DNA from: Polyangiaceae bacterium
Lineage (GTDB): Bacteria > Myxococcota_A > Polyangia > Polyangiales > Polyangiaceae
DNA length: 64,000 bases
Reading direction: 5' to 3'
Assembly (NCBI GenBank): GCA_016712345.1
Contig: JADJRH010000011.1
Coordinates: forward strand, 2,294,001 to 2,358,000
The position numbers were made by a program, and so were the translations under genes. How positions within the stretch are numbered: the stretch's first letter is position 1; each line of letters begins with the position of its first letter. The notes below the pieces were generated by a model that saw only the letters and a list, made by a program, of their open reading frames with translations, was not told the DNA's origin and ran no database searches. Shown here one piece after another: positions 26,737-37,180 of this stretch.

Positions 26737-28053
26737 ATGGCCGCTTACACCCTCACATTCACGCATGACGTTTATACCCTCTGCGCGTCGCTCACGCCCT
26801 ATGCCGCGGCGTACGTGGCCCTTAAAACGGAGGTGTTCGCTGGAGAAACGGTGCGCATTCGCAAAAAACACGTTCGGGAATACCTGTCCCGCCTTTCCCA
26901 AAGTTCACCTTCCATTGAACGGGGAGCCGCCGAGTCGGGTCGAATGCCCTTTCCGCAAAGCCTCGTCGCTCTGCGCACGAACGTCTCGTTTTCTCTTTTT
27001 AAAGAAGCTCTCGCCCACGCGATCTCCGATCATCTTCACGGCGCATTTGACGGCCTCACTCCCACTCTAAAAGAAAATCTGATTGGAGCGCTGCGCCTTC
27101 TTTCCGTGACGTTTGAATGGGATGATCCCACGCGCAACCCACCTACCCATCCCGACGCAACTGTGCCTTCCGAGTGGGTTACCGAACCATGGCAGCGCAC
27201 CATCTTTCTCCTCACGCGGGCGATGGATAACTCACCCCTCGCTTTGTGCGATGCCGTTGGTTTCTCCCATCGCGACGGTGTTCCCCGCCTTCGCGGAGGA
27301 TCGCGCCTACCCATTGAGCAGCGTTGGCGCAAACTCATCAGGCGCCTCACCGGTGCCTTTAAAACCACCGATCTGACAACCATGCGCCGCATAGAACTTC
27401 GACCCATTTCTAAAATTCGAGCGTTGGGAAGGTCTTCTCTCGGGTCGGACTGTTCGTCAAACGCCGTTCCGTTTCGGGCCCTGTCTCCCCACCACGTTTA
27501 TTATACGCTTTTCGAAAATAACCAACTCATCGAAGGCTACGTGACTGTCTACGAAGCTTGGGCAGAACATTTGGGCTCCAAACTCCCTGTGTTGTGCCTT
27601 GAAACGGTAAACGTTCCTACCCATGCTCTCGACAGCGCTTTGCCCGATTTAATAGCCGTTTTTGAAGCAATTGCTGAAATTCGAGGGCTGCACCCGCACC
27701 TTGTGGTGATCACCGATATTGGAACATATAACTACAGATCCATGCCCATTTTGCAGCGAATGCGGCGCTTTCGACGCGGAAAACCGGTGGAGCTTACCCC
27801 GGCAGACCCGCCCTTGTGGAATGTGTACGCAGCCACCAGCCCCGACGCCTACAAATACAGCGCCTTTGTGGGCCATGCTCAGTCCGGCATTCGCCTCCTC
27901 GCGCCGCAGGAGACAGACCGCCCTCTCCACCCCGATACTCTCGCTGAAATAGCTCGAATCAAGGCCCTTCCGCGCACTCAACTCGTTGGTACAACCTTGC
28001 GCAATGGGAAGATGGTTGGGTTTATCTCGGGTTTGCCCACTGTGCCGGCGTAA
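26737..28053 (+). CDS. Unknown protein next to IS21 right end
   Basis: About 438 residues from the ATG at 26737; the frame is open further up (to GTG 26623), but those residues are Arg-rich and may be IS-end DNA. No ribosome binding site supports either start. No recognised domain, signal peptide or membrane helix. The C-terminal half has an ordered segment (HVYYTLFENNQLIEGYVTVY ... LVVITDIGTYN). It could have lost its original 5' end through the IS21 insertion. The gene upstream of the element (779 residues) is also unknown. Confidence 0.5.
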   Translation: MAAYTLTFTHDVYTLCASLTPYAAAYVALKTEVFAGETVRIRKKHVREYLSRLSQSSPSIERGAAESGRMPFPQSLVALRTNVSFSLFKEALAHAISDHLHGAFDGLTPTLKENLIGALRLLSVTFEWDDPTRNPPTHPDATVPSEWVTEPWQRTIFLLTRAMDNSPLALCDAVGFSHRDGVPRLRGGSRLPIEQRWRKLIRRLTGAFKTTDLTTMRRIELRPISKIRALGRSSLGSDCSSNAVPFRALSPHHVYYTLFENNQLIEGYVTVYEAWAEHLGSKLPVLCLETVNVPTHALDSALPDLIAVFEAIAEIRGLHPHLVVITDIGTYNYRSMPILQRMRRFRRGKPVELTPADPPLWNVYAATSPDAYKYSAFVGHAQSGIRLLAPQETDRPLHPDTLAEIARIKALPRTQLVGTTLRNGKMVGFISGLPTVPA

Positions 28054-28169
28054 CAATTCCAATGTTGCTGTTCGTTCGCGCGCGTGAACAAAAACAGCGC
28101 GGCCGGAGCGCCGGCAATGGGGTGCATGGATGGAAGTTCAGGAGCCTTGTGCGATTGATATTGAACACC

Positions 28170-29582
28170 ATGCGCCGAACGTGTTGCGATAAACGAGTGA
28201 GTTCGCCGTACCTTTGCAAACAAGGTTCTCGGGATCGAGGCGCCACCGGCTACCCAGGGGGGCTGATACTGAGCGTTTTTGCGTCGGTTGCGGTTCTTGC
28301 TTGCGGTGCGCGATCGTCGCTTCTTGGGTCCGGGACTGATGGTGAACAAGGAGGGGCGGGCGGTTCAACAGGTTCATCGACCGGCGGCAACTCGTCTTCC
28401 TCTTCGTCATCCACAACATCCAGCACAGACACCCCCACCATTCCCAAGCCGTGCCCGTCGCTCTACTCCCTTGGCACTGTCATTCCCGCCTGGAAAAGTC
28501 CCGGTGCGCGTCTACCCTCCATGGGTTACGATTCTGTATCGCGCAACGTCATCGTCGGCTTCTTAGACAAATATCCGGGTCAATCTTCCAATCTTGTCAT
28601 GGGGCATACCAACGCGTTTTCCGCTTGGCCGCCCGATATTCTCGTTGAAGAGGCGGTCGCCAAATTTGTCACCGATCAGGTTCTCGGCCCAGGGCCTGAA
28701 AGGCCGGTTGGACTATTTCACTCCAACAATGAAACGTACCTCGCTACCCAAGTCGTCGACGGGTTTAAGGTGGCCGAAGCTCCCATCAGCCTTGCAAAAA
28801 ACCTTCTGTTTGTTCGCGCGCTCCCCGATCGGTATTTTTACGGCGCGTTTGGGGAGGCGCCCAACTATCAGGTGCTTGATTTGGGTAGCTACCAACCCAA
28901 CTCTCTCCCTCAAAAAGAAGATCCGGTGGTTTGTACTCCCTCGCCGATTGTCGCCGACTCAGCCATTTCAACAACCGGCTTTTATGCGGCACTCGCCATT
29001 GCACCTGAAAACAAAGAGCTGTGTACGCCGCAGGCTCCGTCGCAGACCGGGGCGGTTCGAGTTTACCATTATCAAGCCCCTGCCGAGCCGGGCAGTTTTC
29101 TGGAATCTACCATTGGGGCCTATATTGATCTGCCAGAGCCTGTCAAAGAAGTGCACGTTGTGCCCGCGTCTTTCGGAGCGTGGCTTGTGTACCAAACCAA
29201 CGGCTCCACTTCTCTGACAATGCCCCCGGTGATCGCAACACGCCTCGACCCAACAGGCCATCAAATCAGCTTGGGTGAGGCGATTGTGGCCGTGCCCGAT
29301 GGTCAGGCCTTTGGGGAGGTGGCAGTGGCCCCGTTTGGAGATCAAGTGGCCGTGGTGTGGGTAGATTCAGCCGACCCAGGAGCGCCCAAGTTGGTGGTCC
29401 AACTCGTCAATCCTGAAGGTACACTTGGTCCCAGCGTTGTTGTTCCCACAGACAACGCTTGGTTTTATGGCGAGCTTCGCGCTCTTGGGTCGCCGTCGGG
29501 AGAAACAGTGCTTCTCGCATGGGAAGTTCAGGGGATTGATACTCCTATCATCGCGCTGAGCCGGGTAGACTGCACAGAGTAG
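28170..29582 (+). CDS. Secreted lipoprotein of unknown function
   Basis: About 470 residues. The leader part LILSVFASVAVLAC is a lipoprotein signal, but it lies some 30 residues after the first ATG (28170), so the true start may be a non-ATG codon further down. A Gly/Ser/Thr linker follows, then a domain of about 370 residues with repeated beta-strand phrases such as VAPFGDQVAVVWVDS, reminiscent of a beta-propeller seen in many myxobacterial lipoproteins. No enzyme motif is visible. Convergent with the 2TM kinase. Confidence 0.65.
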   Translation: MRRTCCDKRVSSPYLCKQGSRDRGATGYPGGLILSVFASVAVLACGARSSLLGSGTDGEQGGAGGSTGSSTGGNSSSSSSSTTSSTDTPTIPKPCPSLYSLGTVIPAWKSPGARLPSMGYDSVSRNVIVGFLDKYPGQSSNLVMGHTNAFSAWPPDILVEEAVAKFVTDQVLGPGPERPVGLFHSNNETYLATQVVDGFKVAEAPISLAKNLLFVRALPDRYFYGAFGEAPNYQVLDLGSYQPNSLPQKEDPVVCTPSPIVADSAISTTGFYAALAIAPENKELCTPQAPSQTGAVRVYHYQAPAEPGSFLESTIGAYIDLPEPVKEVHVVPASFGAWLVYQTNGSTSLTMPPVIATRLDPTGHQISLGEAIVAVPDGQAFGEVAVAPFGDQVAVVWVDSADPGAPKLVVQLVNPEGTLGPSVVVPTDNAWFYGELRALGSPSGETVLLAWEVQGIDTPIIALSRVDCTE

Positions 29583-29588
29583 AGCCCT

Positions 29589-31376
29589 TTATCGGCGCTC
29601 GTGTTTCTTGGCGGACTCTTCTTCGCTCGCGGCTTCTTCTTCAGCGGCTTGCTCGTTTTTCTCGCCACTGGTCACACGCATTTTAGGCGATTCTGCGCCG
29701 TCCGGCGCCACGCGCACGCGACGGCCTTTGACCGCCCGGTAAATGTCGCGCGCCGCCTGCTCAATGGCGCGCTCAATGGCTCTGTCCCGCTCTTCTTTAC
29801 TCAACTCGTCGTCTGACGGCTTGCGCCCCTCGGACTTACCATCCGATTTGTCAGGTTGATTAAACGCCTTTTCAATGCGCTCTTCCCACTTTTTCTCGCG
29901 CTCTTTTTCTTTGCGTTTTTTCTCGTCCGACTCGGGAAATAACGTTCCAGCGAGATGAAGCAACACGCCCATGCCCCAACCAAAGAGCATCCACTTTTGC
30001 CAGGCGGGTTGATTGAGGAAGTAGTAGACGAAGCCGTTTACAACAAAGAATGACATCAGATGGCGAAAGAAATCACGCCATCGCTGCGCTGTTCGCGATG
30101 TTTTTTGTTCAGCTGTGGGTGCCGCGGCAGTGACAGGGGTGAGGGGAGCGCTCTCCTTGAACGGAGTTTTGGAGGCCGGGTTGTCAGGTGTCTGAACGAC
30201 GGCGTCGCCCGGCTTCGCCCCCTTCTTTTCGCGCGAAATCTCACGCGCCGCGGCCGAAACAGCACCTTCGTCGAGGCCAACCTCGCGTGCTACGTCGAGA
30301 AGCTCCTGATGCGAGATGGCCGCTTCCGCGCCCTGCATTTCACTGGCGCGCTCCACAATTTTGCGAATTTCGTCGTCTGTATAGCGGCGCTGTCCGGTGG
30401 TGCGCGCGGGCTGACTTGACTCGCCGCCAGCGTTGCCTCCGTTTCCACTATTGGAAAGCGCCGGTTCGTTCCCGTTGGAAAGTGATACCGCGGGAGCCTT
30501 AGTGATTGGACTCGCCGGGCCGGCGTTTTGAAGGGCGGCGAGCACTTCATCCATGGAGCTGAATCGATCGGCCGGGTTTTTTGAAAGACACTTTGCGATC
30601 ACCTGATCGACCTCCATGGGTAGATCGGTGAGTGTTGTGCGGAGGCTTGGCGCGGGTTGAGTGAGAATTGACGCGACAAGGCCCAACGATTCGTTTTTAG
30701 ACTTCCATGGAACGTTGCCTGTCAACACTTCATGAACCATGACCGCCCAGGCGAATTGGTCGCTTCGCCCGTCAACGTCGTCGCCGTGAATTTGTTCGGG
30801 TGTCATGTAGAGCGGCGTTCCGATCGCAATGCCGTCCCGCGTGAGGGTAGGCAAGGCGGCGGATGCTGTGGCCCCGTGTGGATCGACCGAGGAACGTACG
30901 TGCCTCGCAATTCCAAAGTCGAGCACTTTGACAACGCCGTCGTCGCGCACCATGACGTTTTCGGGTTTGATGTCACGGTGAACAATGCCGGCTCGATGCG
31001 CGGCGGCCAGCGCCCGCGCCACGTCGGCAAGCCATCCAAGTTTGCGCGGGGCAGACACATCGGGATCTGCCGCCGCTTCGCGGAGCGTCTTTCCCTTGAC
31101 GAACTCCATGGCGAAATACGGTGTACCGTTGATCTCGCCCACGTCGAAAACGGCCACCACGTTGGGATGGTCGAGTTTTGCGGCGGCTCGCGCTTCGCGA
31201 AAGAGGCGGGCGTTGGCTTCTTTGAGGGTGGTCTCGTCGCCGACTCCGGGCCTTACAACCTTGAGCGCAACGCGCCTGTCGAGCGCGGGATCGCGCGCGA
31301 TGTACACACGGCCCATGCCTCCTTCGCCGAGGTCGGACTCGATTGTGTACTTCCCGATAACGTCGCCGGGCTGCAT
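29589..31376 (-). CDS. Ser/Thr protein kinase with 2TM domain
   Basis: 595 residues. Kinase domain: GEGGMGRVYIA, VHRDIKPENV, DFGIA and GTPLYMTPEQ, about residues 1-280. A Ser/Pro linker follows, then a short segment with features of a SHOCT- or DUF1707-like helix pair (RYTDDEIRKIVERASEMQ). A 2TM domain comes next (FFVVNGFVYYFLN, MLFGWGMGVLLHLAGTLF) and a highly charged Lys/Glu tail. 2TM domains occur in many membrane kinases and sensors. It is divergent from nothing; the helicase gene upstream reads in the same direction. Confidence 0.88.
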   Translation of the reverse strand: MQPGDVIGKYTIESDLGEGGMGRVYIARDPALDRRVALKVVRPGVGDETTLKEANARLFREARAAAKLDHPNVVAVFDVGEINGTPYFAMEFVKGKTLREAAADPDVSAPRKLGWLADVARALAAAHRAGIVHRDIKPENVMVRDDGVVKVLDFGIARHVRSSVDPHGATASAALPTLTRDGIAIGTPLYMTPEQIHGDDVDGRSDQFAWAVMVHEVLTGNVPWKSKNESLGLVASILTQPAPSLRTTLTDLPMEVDQVIAKCLSKNPADRFSSMDEVLAALQNAGPASPITKAPAVSLSNGNEPALSNSGNGGNAGGESSQPARTTGQRRYTDDEIRKIVERASEMQGAEAAISHQELLDVAREVGLDEGAVSAAAREISREKKGAKPGDAVVQTPDNPASKTPFKESAPLTPVTAAAPTAEQKTSRTAQRWRDFFRHLMSFFVVNGFVYYFLNQPAWQKWMLFGWGMGVLLHLAGTLFPESDEKKRKEKEREKKWEERIEKAFNQPDKSDGKSEGRKPSDDELSKEERDRAIERAIEQAARDIYRAVKGRRVRVAPDGAESPKMRVTSGEKNEQAAEEEAASEEESAKKHERR

Positions 31377-31422
31377 CGGCGCGGGAGCATACTCTCTCGG
31401 ACGCGTGATTGGGGCGGCTCGT

Positions 31423-33766
31423 TTATGCGTTTGAAAAGAGGAGCGTCAAAAGGCCTGTGGCGGCCCGCTTTCGCAGTCCGCCTTCGCCCTCCTCGGCCCC
31501 CACGCACATGGGGCAGCCGAAGTCACACGCGCACCCTCGAATGAGAAGGCGCGCGCTTGCAAGCAATTCTGCGGCGCGTTCGTAGACCCTTTCAGCGAGG
31601 CCCACTCCACCCGGCACGTTGTCAAACAGGAAAGCCGTTGGTTCGTACAAAGTGCCTTGGGTGCGCTGATTTTCAGGGATGCGTGCGGCCTGCGCATCTT
31701 CAATGGTTTGACCCAAGTCGCGCGGATCGCACATGAGCGCAAGGGTGGAGACCGTTTCAAGCGCGCGCGCGATGCCACGGAGCCCGTCAATAGCGGCGGC
31801 TCTACCCATGCCGAGTTCTTCACAGAGGCTTTCTGGAACGGTGAGCCAAAACGAAAGCGTATGCATTTGAATGTCGGGGAGGCGAACGTCGCCGTAACCG
31901 GTATTTTCGTGAGTATAAAATTTGATTTTTTTATACCCAACCACTTTTTCAACAAGGCTCACCTCCCCAAAGCCGATTTGCGCTCTACCGAGCGGGGAGG
32001 TTTGTTCATCTTCCAAAATGGTCACTTTGCGGTGCGACATGGCCATGGTGAAGTAGTCGGGCACCACTTTTGTGACGTACGCCTTGTGGTTTTCGTAGTC
32101 GAGCTTTTCTACCTGATATTGCTCACCGTCATGTTGGTATATTGCCTGTTCGTGGAGCATCACAGGGGCGGCCCGCCAGTCGAGTTCGGCCAGGGTTTTT
32201 CCCTCGGAGCGATCGATAATCACAAAGTTGTCCCACCCCACACTGCGCAGGCTCACGTGGTTGGCAGGGTAGGCGTCGGTTGCCCAATGAAACCTTCCAT
32301 CCTGCTCATGAACAACGCTGTTGTCCGCCAAGTAGCGAAGCGCGTCTCGTGTTTCAGGTGGAGGCAACACCGAGTAAGAATCGCCCGCCAAAAAAGGCAA
32401 TTCAAACGCGGCGCACTTGAGGTGTTGAATGAGAATTTCGGTATTTTGAGGGTCAATCCTTGCGTGTTCGGCCCCACTTTCAAACAGGTAGTTGGGGTGC
32501 CGCGCCAGGTATTGGTCCAACGCGGCGCTTGATGCGCAAAGCACTGCAATGCTCGTTTCACCCCGGCGACCGGCTCTACCAAATCGCTGCCATGTTCCTG
32601 CGATGGATCCGGGATAACCCGCGCACACAACGGCGGTGAGTTCTCCAATGTCAATTCCCAATTCAAGCGCGTTGGTTGCCACAACGCACAAGATCTCCCC
32701 TTCACGCAAACCGCGTTCTACCTTTCGTCGCGTTTCGGGGAGATACCCACCGCGGTAGGCCATAATGGCGCCGTCGGGTAAACCTTCTCCCGAGGTGCCT
32801 TCCCGCAGGTATTTGAGCATGATCTCCACCGAGTTTCGACTCTGGCCAAACACGATTGTAGGTATGCGGGCGCGAACCAGGTCTTTTGCGAGATGAACAG
32901 CGGCTTTAAGGGTAGAAGCGCGCACTCCGAGTTCGGCATTGACCACCGGGGGGTTGTACACAAACACCCGCCGCGAACCGCGCGGAGCGGTGGATTTGTC
33001 CACCACAACAATCGACTCTTCAGGCACACCGAGGAGAGTTGCGGCATGTTCGCGAGGGTTGCCAATGGTGGCAGTGGCGCACAAAAACACCGGGTTTGAC
33101 CCGTGAAATTGAGCTACCCGACGCAGGCGGGCGATCACGTGCGCAAAGTGAGAGCCAAATACGCCGCGGTACATGTGGAGTTCATCAATTACAACGTATT
33201 TGAGGCCCTGAAAGGCGCGCGCCCAATGGGCATGGTGAGGTAAGATCCCGGTGTGAAGCATGTCCGGGTTGGTCATTACAATTGGGCTTTTTTCACGGGC
33301 GGCGCGGCGTGCGTCACCCGGAGTGTCGCCGTCGTACACAATGGCCGCAATGGGTAGACCGGCTTCACCGAGCAACGCGCGCAGCGAGGCTTCTTGGTCG
33401 CGCGCGAGGGCTTTCGTGGGATACATGTAGAGCGCGGTTGCGCCCGGTGTGGTGGCCAGTGTATCGAGAACGGGTAGATGAAAGCAGAGTGACTTTCCAC
33501 TCGCTGTGGGAGTGGCAATCACCACGTGTTTGCCCGCGCGCCGCTGCGATCGCTTCTGCCTGGTGAGAGTAGGGTTGATCGATCCCGCGCGATTGAAGGG
33601 CGCGCACAAGCCCCTGGTGCAAGTCGGTAGCAAACGGTGCGTGTGTTGCGTCGGCCCCTGGAATTTCCCGATCGGCGGTCAGGCAAGGGCGCACGTAACC
33701 GGAGGAGAGCCAATCGTCGAGAACGGCATCGACGCCTTGTCGGCGCTTCCACGGGGGGGCAGGCAT
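31423..33766 (-). CDS. DEAD/DEAH helicase of MrfA/YprA type, frameshifted near N-terminus
   Basis: MrfA-type helicases are 3'-5' DNA helicases that act in mitomycin or cross-link repair in Bacillus. Motif I ATPTASGKS, motif II DELH, motif III ATIG and a C-terminal helicase domain (GRAGRRGETS) are present, then the DUF1998/MZB zinc domain ending CACDFGCPMC. The first about 75 residues (ending SHQAEAIAAARG) are in another frame. The join is in the CG-repeat near 33533-33543, where two added bases would give AIAAARAGKHVVIATP. This is probably an assembly error or recent lesion. No mrfB exonuclease gene is adjacent. Compare the degenerate relatives at 51586-55038. Confidence 0.87.
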
Positions 33767-33888
33767 GGCGCAAGGCTAAACGGATGTGCGGTAGAGAGCC
33801 AGCAAGTCGTGTCGGTGCGCCCCTTGGGGCGAAAAAGGCGAGCGCGTTTGCGTCGTCTTGTGCGGTCGCGTAGAACGCCCGGTGACGC

Positions 33889-34812
33889 ATGGACGTGGCT
33901 GAGAAAAAAACCGACGGCGAGGCGGCCCAACCTGAGGGGACGGTAGCGGAACCAAAAAAGGCTGAAGAAGAAGCCAGTTTTGAACTTCGATACGAAACGC
34001 TTGAAGATGAAGGCGCAGACGAATCGGTGCGGAAGGCCGCCAACGAAGAGTCTTCGAGCGCGGCTGCCCCAAAAGACGCGTTGAACGTTCCGGCGCCGCC
34101 CAAAGTTCCGTCGGCGCTGGCCAACACGATCATGGGCTTGGAGGCTCCAACCGTCGTCCCTCCCGAGTCTCCCCCCGATGTTTCGAACCTTCCCGTTTCA
34201 ACCGACACAGCCCCGGTGGTTGGAAAAGTGGATGGGGTGGAAAACTCGAATTGGCGACCTTCCAATTGGTTTTTGGTGGTGACAGCGTTCTTGGTGGCGG
34301 CTGCGGATCTGGGCTCAAAAGAGTGGGCCAAATGGGCGATTGCCGGGCCCGATCTCAAGCGAACCGGCAAACACATTGAGGTTATCCCCAACTACCTTGA
34401 TTTTATTTTTGCTCAGAATCCCGGCGGCGCGTGGAGTTTTTTGCGAGGTGTACCCGACGGACTGCGGCGACCCTTTTTTCTTTTCGTGTCGTCGGCGGCC
34501 ATTGTTTTCATTGTGGGTGTGTACAGAAGGCTCGACAAACAACAGTGGGCCATGCGGTGGGGACTGCCGCTCGCGCTCGGCGGAGCGATTGGCAACTTGG
34601 TGGATCGCGCGCGTTACGGCTGGGTGTGTGACTTCATTGACGTGTATTGGAAGGGCAAAGCCAACGAGATGCATTGGCCCACGTTCAACGTGGCCGACAT
34701 TGCGATCGTCGTCGGTGTACTTCTCATGGCGTTTGACCTGAATCTCTTGCGAAAGCCCAAAACGCCGGACGAGACGAAAGCCGCACAGGAGCCCGCCCGC
34801 ACTGTCGCTTAA
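33889..34812 (+). CDS. lspA: Signal peptidase II with long acidic N-terminal arm
   Basis: 307 residues. The last about 185 are LspA, the membrane aspartyl protease that removes signal peptides from prolipoproteins. The catalytic Asp pair is seen in GNLVDRARYG and NVADIAIVVG, with FAQNPGGAWS. The first about 115 residues are an acidic, Glu/Ala/Ser/Pro-rich extension not found in ordinary LspA (about 160 residues). A second lspA follows 57 nt later. Confidence 0.9.
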   Translation: MDVAEKKTDGEAAQPEGTVAEPKKAEEEASFELRYETLEDEGADESVRKAANEESSSAAAPKDALNVPAPPKVPSALANTIMGLEAPTVVPPESPPDVSNLPVSTDTAPVVGKVDGVENSNWRPSNWFLVVTAFLVAAADLGSKEWAKWAIAGPDLKRTGKHIEVIPNYLDFIFAQNPGGAWSFLRGVPDGLRRPFFLFVSSAAIVFIVGVYRRLDKQQWAMRWGLPLALGGAIGNLVDRARYGWVCDFIDVYWKGKANEMHWPTFNVADIAIVVGVLLMAFDLNLLRKPKTPDETKAAQEPARTVA

Positions 34813-34869
34813 CGACGTCGCGCACTTTCATTGCGTAGGCACGCGGTTCGTCGTAGGACACGCGCGCGC

Positions 34870-35579
34870 ATGAGCGACCGCAGCGAAGAAAAAACCGAAA
34901 GCGCCGACCCGCCGAACGAGGCCGATGCCGGTTCGACCGAAGAAAAAGGCGAAAAAGCCACGCCGTCCGAGGGCGACAACCTCGCTACAGCCGAGAAAAA
35001 GGGGAACGACGACGATGCCCCCGACGTGGTTCCGGCACCCACTCCCGCCTTGGTGCCGCGTCCGTCGTATGTGTTTTGGGGCTCACCGCGGCCGTTTCGC
35101 TCGCGCTCGACATTGCCACAAAGTTCTGGGCCGAAAGGCGATTTGAAGGCGCGCGCGGCTTGGAGCGGCGCATTGATGTGTGGGCCGATCACTTTGGGTT
35201 TGCGCTCGCTAAAAATCCCGGCGGCGCGTGGGGCATCTTAGGGAACGAATCGCCGGCCCTTCGAATTTCGTTTTTCATCGCCATCTCCCTTGTGGCGGTG
35301 GTCTTCATTGTGTCGCTTTATCGAAAGACCGAGCCCGACCAAAAAGCCTTGATGTGGGGCCTGCCTCTCGTGCTCGGCGGAGCGCTCGGCAACCTGTTTG
35401 ATCGCGTGCGCTACGGGCACGTGATCGACTTTATTGAGGTGAAGCTCGGCACCTATCGATGGCCCACGTTCAACGTGGCGGACATTGCCATTGTGGTGGG
35501 CGTGGGCCTCATGGCGATCGACATGTTTACGCCCCGAAAGCGCAAGCCTGCTCCCGAAAGCGCAAAAGCGACAACCTGA
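34870..35579 (+). CDS. lspA: Second signal peptidase II, frameshifted
   Basis: A paralogue of the preceding gene with the same layout: an acidic, charged N-terminal arm (about 60 residues) and the LspA domain (FALAKNPGGAWG, GNLFDRVRYG, NVADIAIVVG). The frame breaks at TTTT 35074-35077; one more T gives PSYVFLGLTAAVSLALDI, which is the first membrane helix. All catalytic residues are beyond the break and intact. The near-duplicate pair suggests a local gene duplication, with the active sites kept in both. Confidence 0.85.
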
Positions 35580-35619
35580 GCTTGCGTACACAGCCCGGCG
35601 TTAACCCATGCGCCTGATT

Positions 35620-35644
35620 GTGTACACCCGGTTCATGTGTACAC
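35620..35644. repeat. Two GTGTACAC palindromes in the lspA-Kazal gap
   Basis: Perfect copies at 35620-35627 and 35637-35644, 17 bp apart, in the convergent intergenic gap. This is the closest pair of the over-represented palindrome in the window. Confidence 0.85.
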
Positions 35645-35655
35645 GCCCTGAAGAA

Positions 35656-36162
35656 TTACGGGCATTTGCCTTCTTTGGCCACGCTCACGCCCTTTGCGTT
35701 GGCGCTGCACGCGCTGGGGTACGTTTGGTTGTCGCAGCCGCAAACAGGCACGTATTCTCGCGTGCAAATCTCGGGGATGGTTTTGCAAACGCCGGGCTTG
35801 TCGGTGGCACCGCACTGAGCGTCGAGCGCAAAGTGGCAATATTCGCTCTTGGCGCACGGCCCCATTCCACGGCTGCCACATGCTTGCCCAGAGGCGGGGG
35901 CCGACGTGGTTGTGGGGGCCGTTGTTGGATTGGAAGTAGCGGTGGACGTGGGCTCGCTCGTCGGCGCGGTGGTTGGGGTTGCGGTTGCTGTGGACGTTGA
36001 CGTGGGCGACGTGCCCGGATCGGGCGGTTGGGTTGCAACCACCAAACAACCGGTACCAAGCGTGAAAACGGCGAGCGCTGAAAGAAGAACGGCTTTTGTC
36101 ACGGGCGCGCTTTTACCGCGAACAACGAGCGAAAGCGATTGTGTGAGTGTGCTCGCCGGCAT
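35656..36162 (-). CDS. Kazal-domain lipoprotein
   Basis: 168 residues. Lipoprotein signal ending LGTGC, then a Thr/Ser/Pro-rich linker and a Cys-rich C-terminus. The last about 45 residues fit the Kazal serine protease inhibitor pattern (CTREYVPVCGCDNQTYPS with later ACSANAKG and EGKC). Kazal modules on bacterial surface lipoproteins may protect against secreted or host/prey proteases. The first Met is at 36162, though a GTG about 60 nt further in would give a tighter signal peptide. Confidence 0.82.
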   Translation of the reverse strand: MPASTLTQSLSLVVRGKSAPVTKAVLLSALAVFTLGTGCLVVATQPPDPGTSPTSTSTATATPTTAPTSEPTSTATSNPTTAPTTTSAPASGQACGSRGMGPCAKSEYCHFALDAQCGATDKPGVCKTIPEICTREYVPVCGCDNQTYPSACSANAKGVSVAKEGKCP

Positions 36163-36215
36163 TGGTTTTTTTTGGCTCGGTTGCGCAGCCTTTTTTTGCG
36201 CTACCGTGCGTGCCG

Positions 36216-37171
36216 ATGCGTCCCGAGCTTTTCCGAGTGTTCGACATTTCGGCGCCGGCCTATTTTATCCTTCTTTTAACGGGCTTTTTGTTCGCAACGG
36301 CGGTTGGAGCGATCTGGGCAAGGCGCATTGGACAAGACCCCGATGTGGTGGTGGACCTCGGGCTCGCAACGTTGCTTTCGGGCGTGATCGGCGGGCGAAT
36401 TTTGCATGTCCTCGCCGACGGCTATTTCTGGGACTACGTGCATCTGTGTACAGATCCCGCCGCGGTCGACTGGAAGATCGATCGCTCGCAATGCACCGAA
36501 GCGATGGGTCGCGTTTGGGACGCTGCAAAAGGGGTGTGTCATCCCAACCCGCAAACCACCGAAGATAAAATCAGCCTCTGCTTTTCATGGGCGAAATTTT
36601 GGGCGGGCGGCCTCACCTATTACGGCGGTTTTATCGGTGCGAGTGCCGCGGCCTTATTTGGCTTTTGAAACGCGACAAATTCCCTGTGTGGAAAGCGTGT
36701 GACATGGCCGGGATGGTCGTCCCGCTCGGCCTCGGTTTCGGGCGCATGGGGTGTTTGCTCGCGGGCTGTTGTTTCGGTCTAAAGACCGATCCGCCGCTCG
36801 GCCTTTCGTTTCCGCCCGGCAGCCCCGCGAGTGAAGCCCAATTCAAATTGCATGAGATCGCGCGCGCCCGCGATTGGTCGCTTCCAGTGCATCCAACGCA
36901 GATCTACGAAAGCGCGGTTTCGCTTTTGATCTCGGCTTTCCTGCTTCTTTGGCTGCACCCGCGAAAGCGCTACGACGGTCAGGTCTTTGCGGCGTTTATG
37001 GCGCTCTACGCGGCCGGCCGTTTTGTGCTCGAATTTCTCCGCGCGGACGACCGAGGTGGCTTTCTCAGCCTTTCAACGTCGCAGCTCATCGGTCTTGCCA
37101 TCATCGGCGTGGCTGCGTTCATTCACTCACGCCGCGCGCCCACTGGCCAACTCGCGCCCATTCCAAGTTAG
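36216..37171 (+). CDS. lgt: Prolipoprotein diacylglyceryl transferase, frameshifted
   Basis: Lgt transfers diacylglycerol from phosphatidylglycerol to the lipobox Cys. The first half (from ATG 36216) contains the first membrane helices and YYGGFIGA. The second half, in another frame, has GFGRMGCLLAGCCFG and HPTQIYES, which are the conserved Lgt blocks. The frames meet at TTT 36657-36659; one more T gives ...AAALFWLLKRDKFPVW. Lgt is essential in most Gram-negative bacteria, and this genome is rich in lipoproteins, so an assembly error is the likely cause. It has an insert after helix 2 (with CTDPAA and VCHPNP) that is unusual for the family. Confidence 0.88.
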
Positions 37172-37180
37172 GCTTGCCGA

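Noticed and set aside
6597..33550. GCGATCGC (HIP1-like) sites
   Set aside because: Only a few copies noticed (around 6600, 9123, 10730, 33545), not clearly above chance for this composition.
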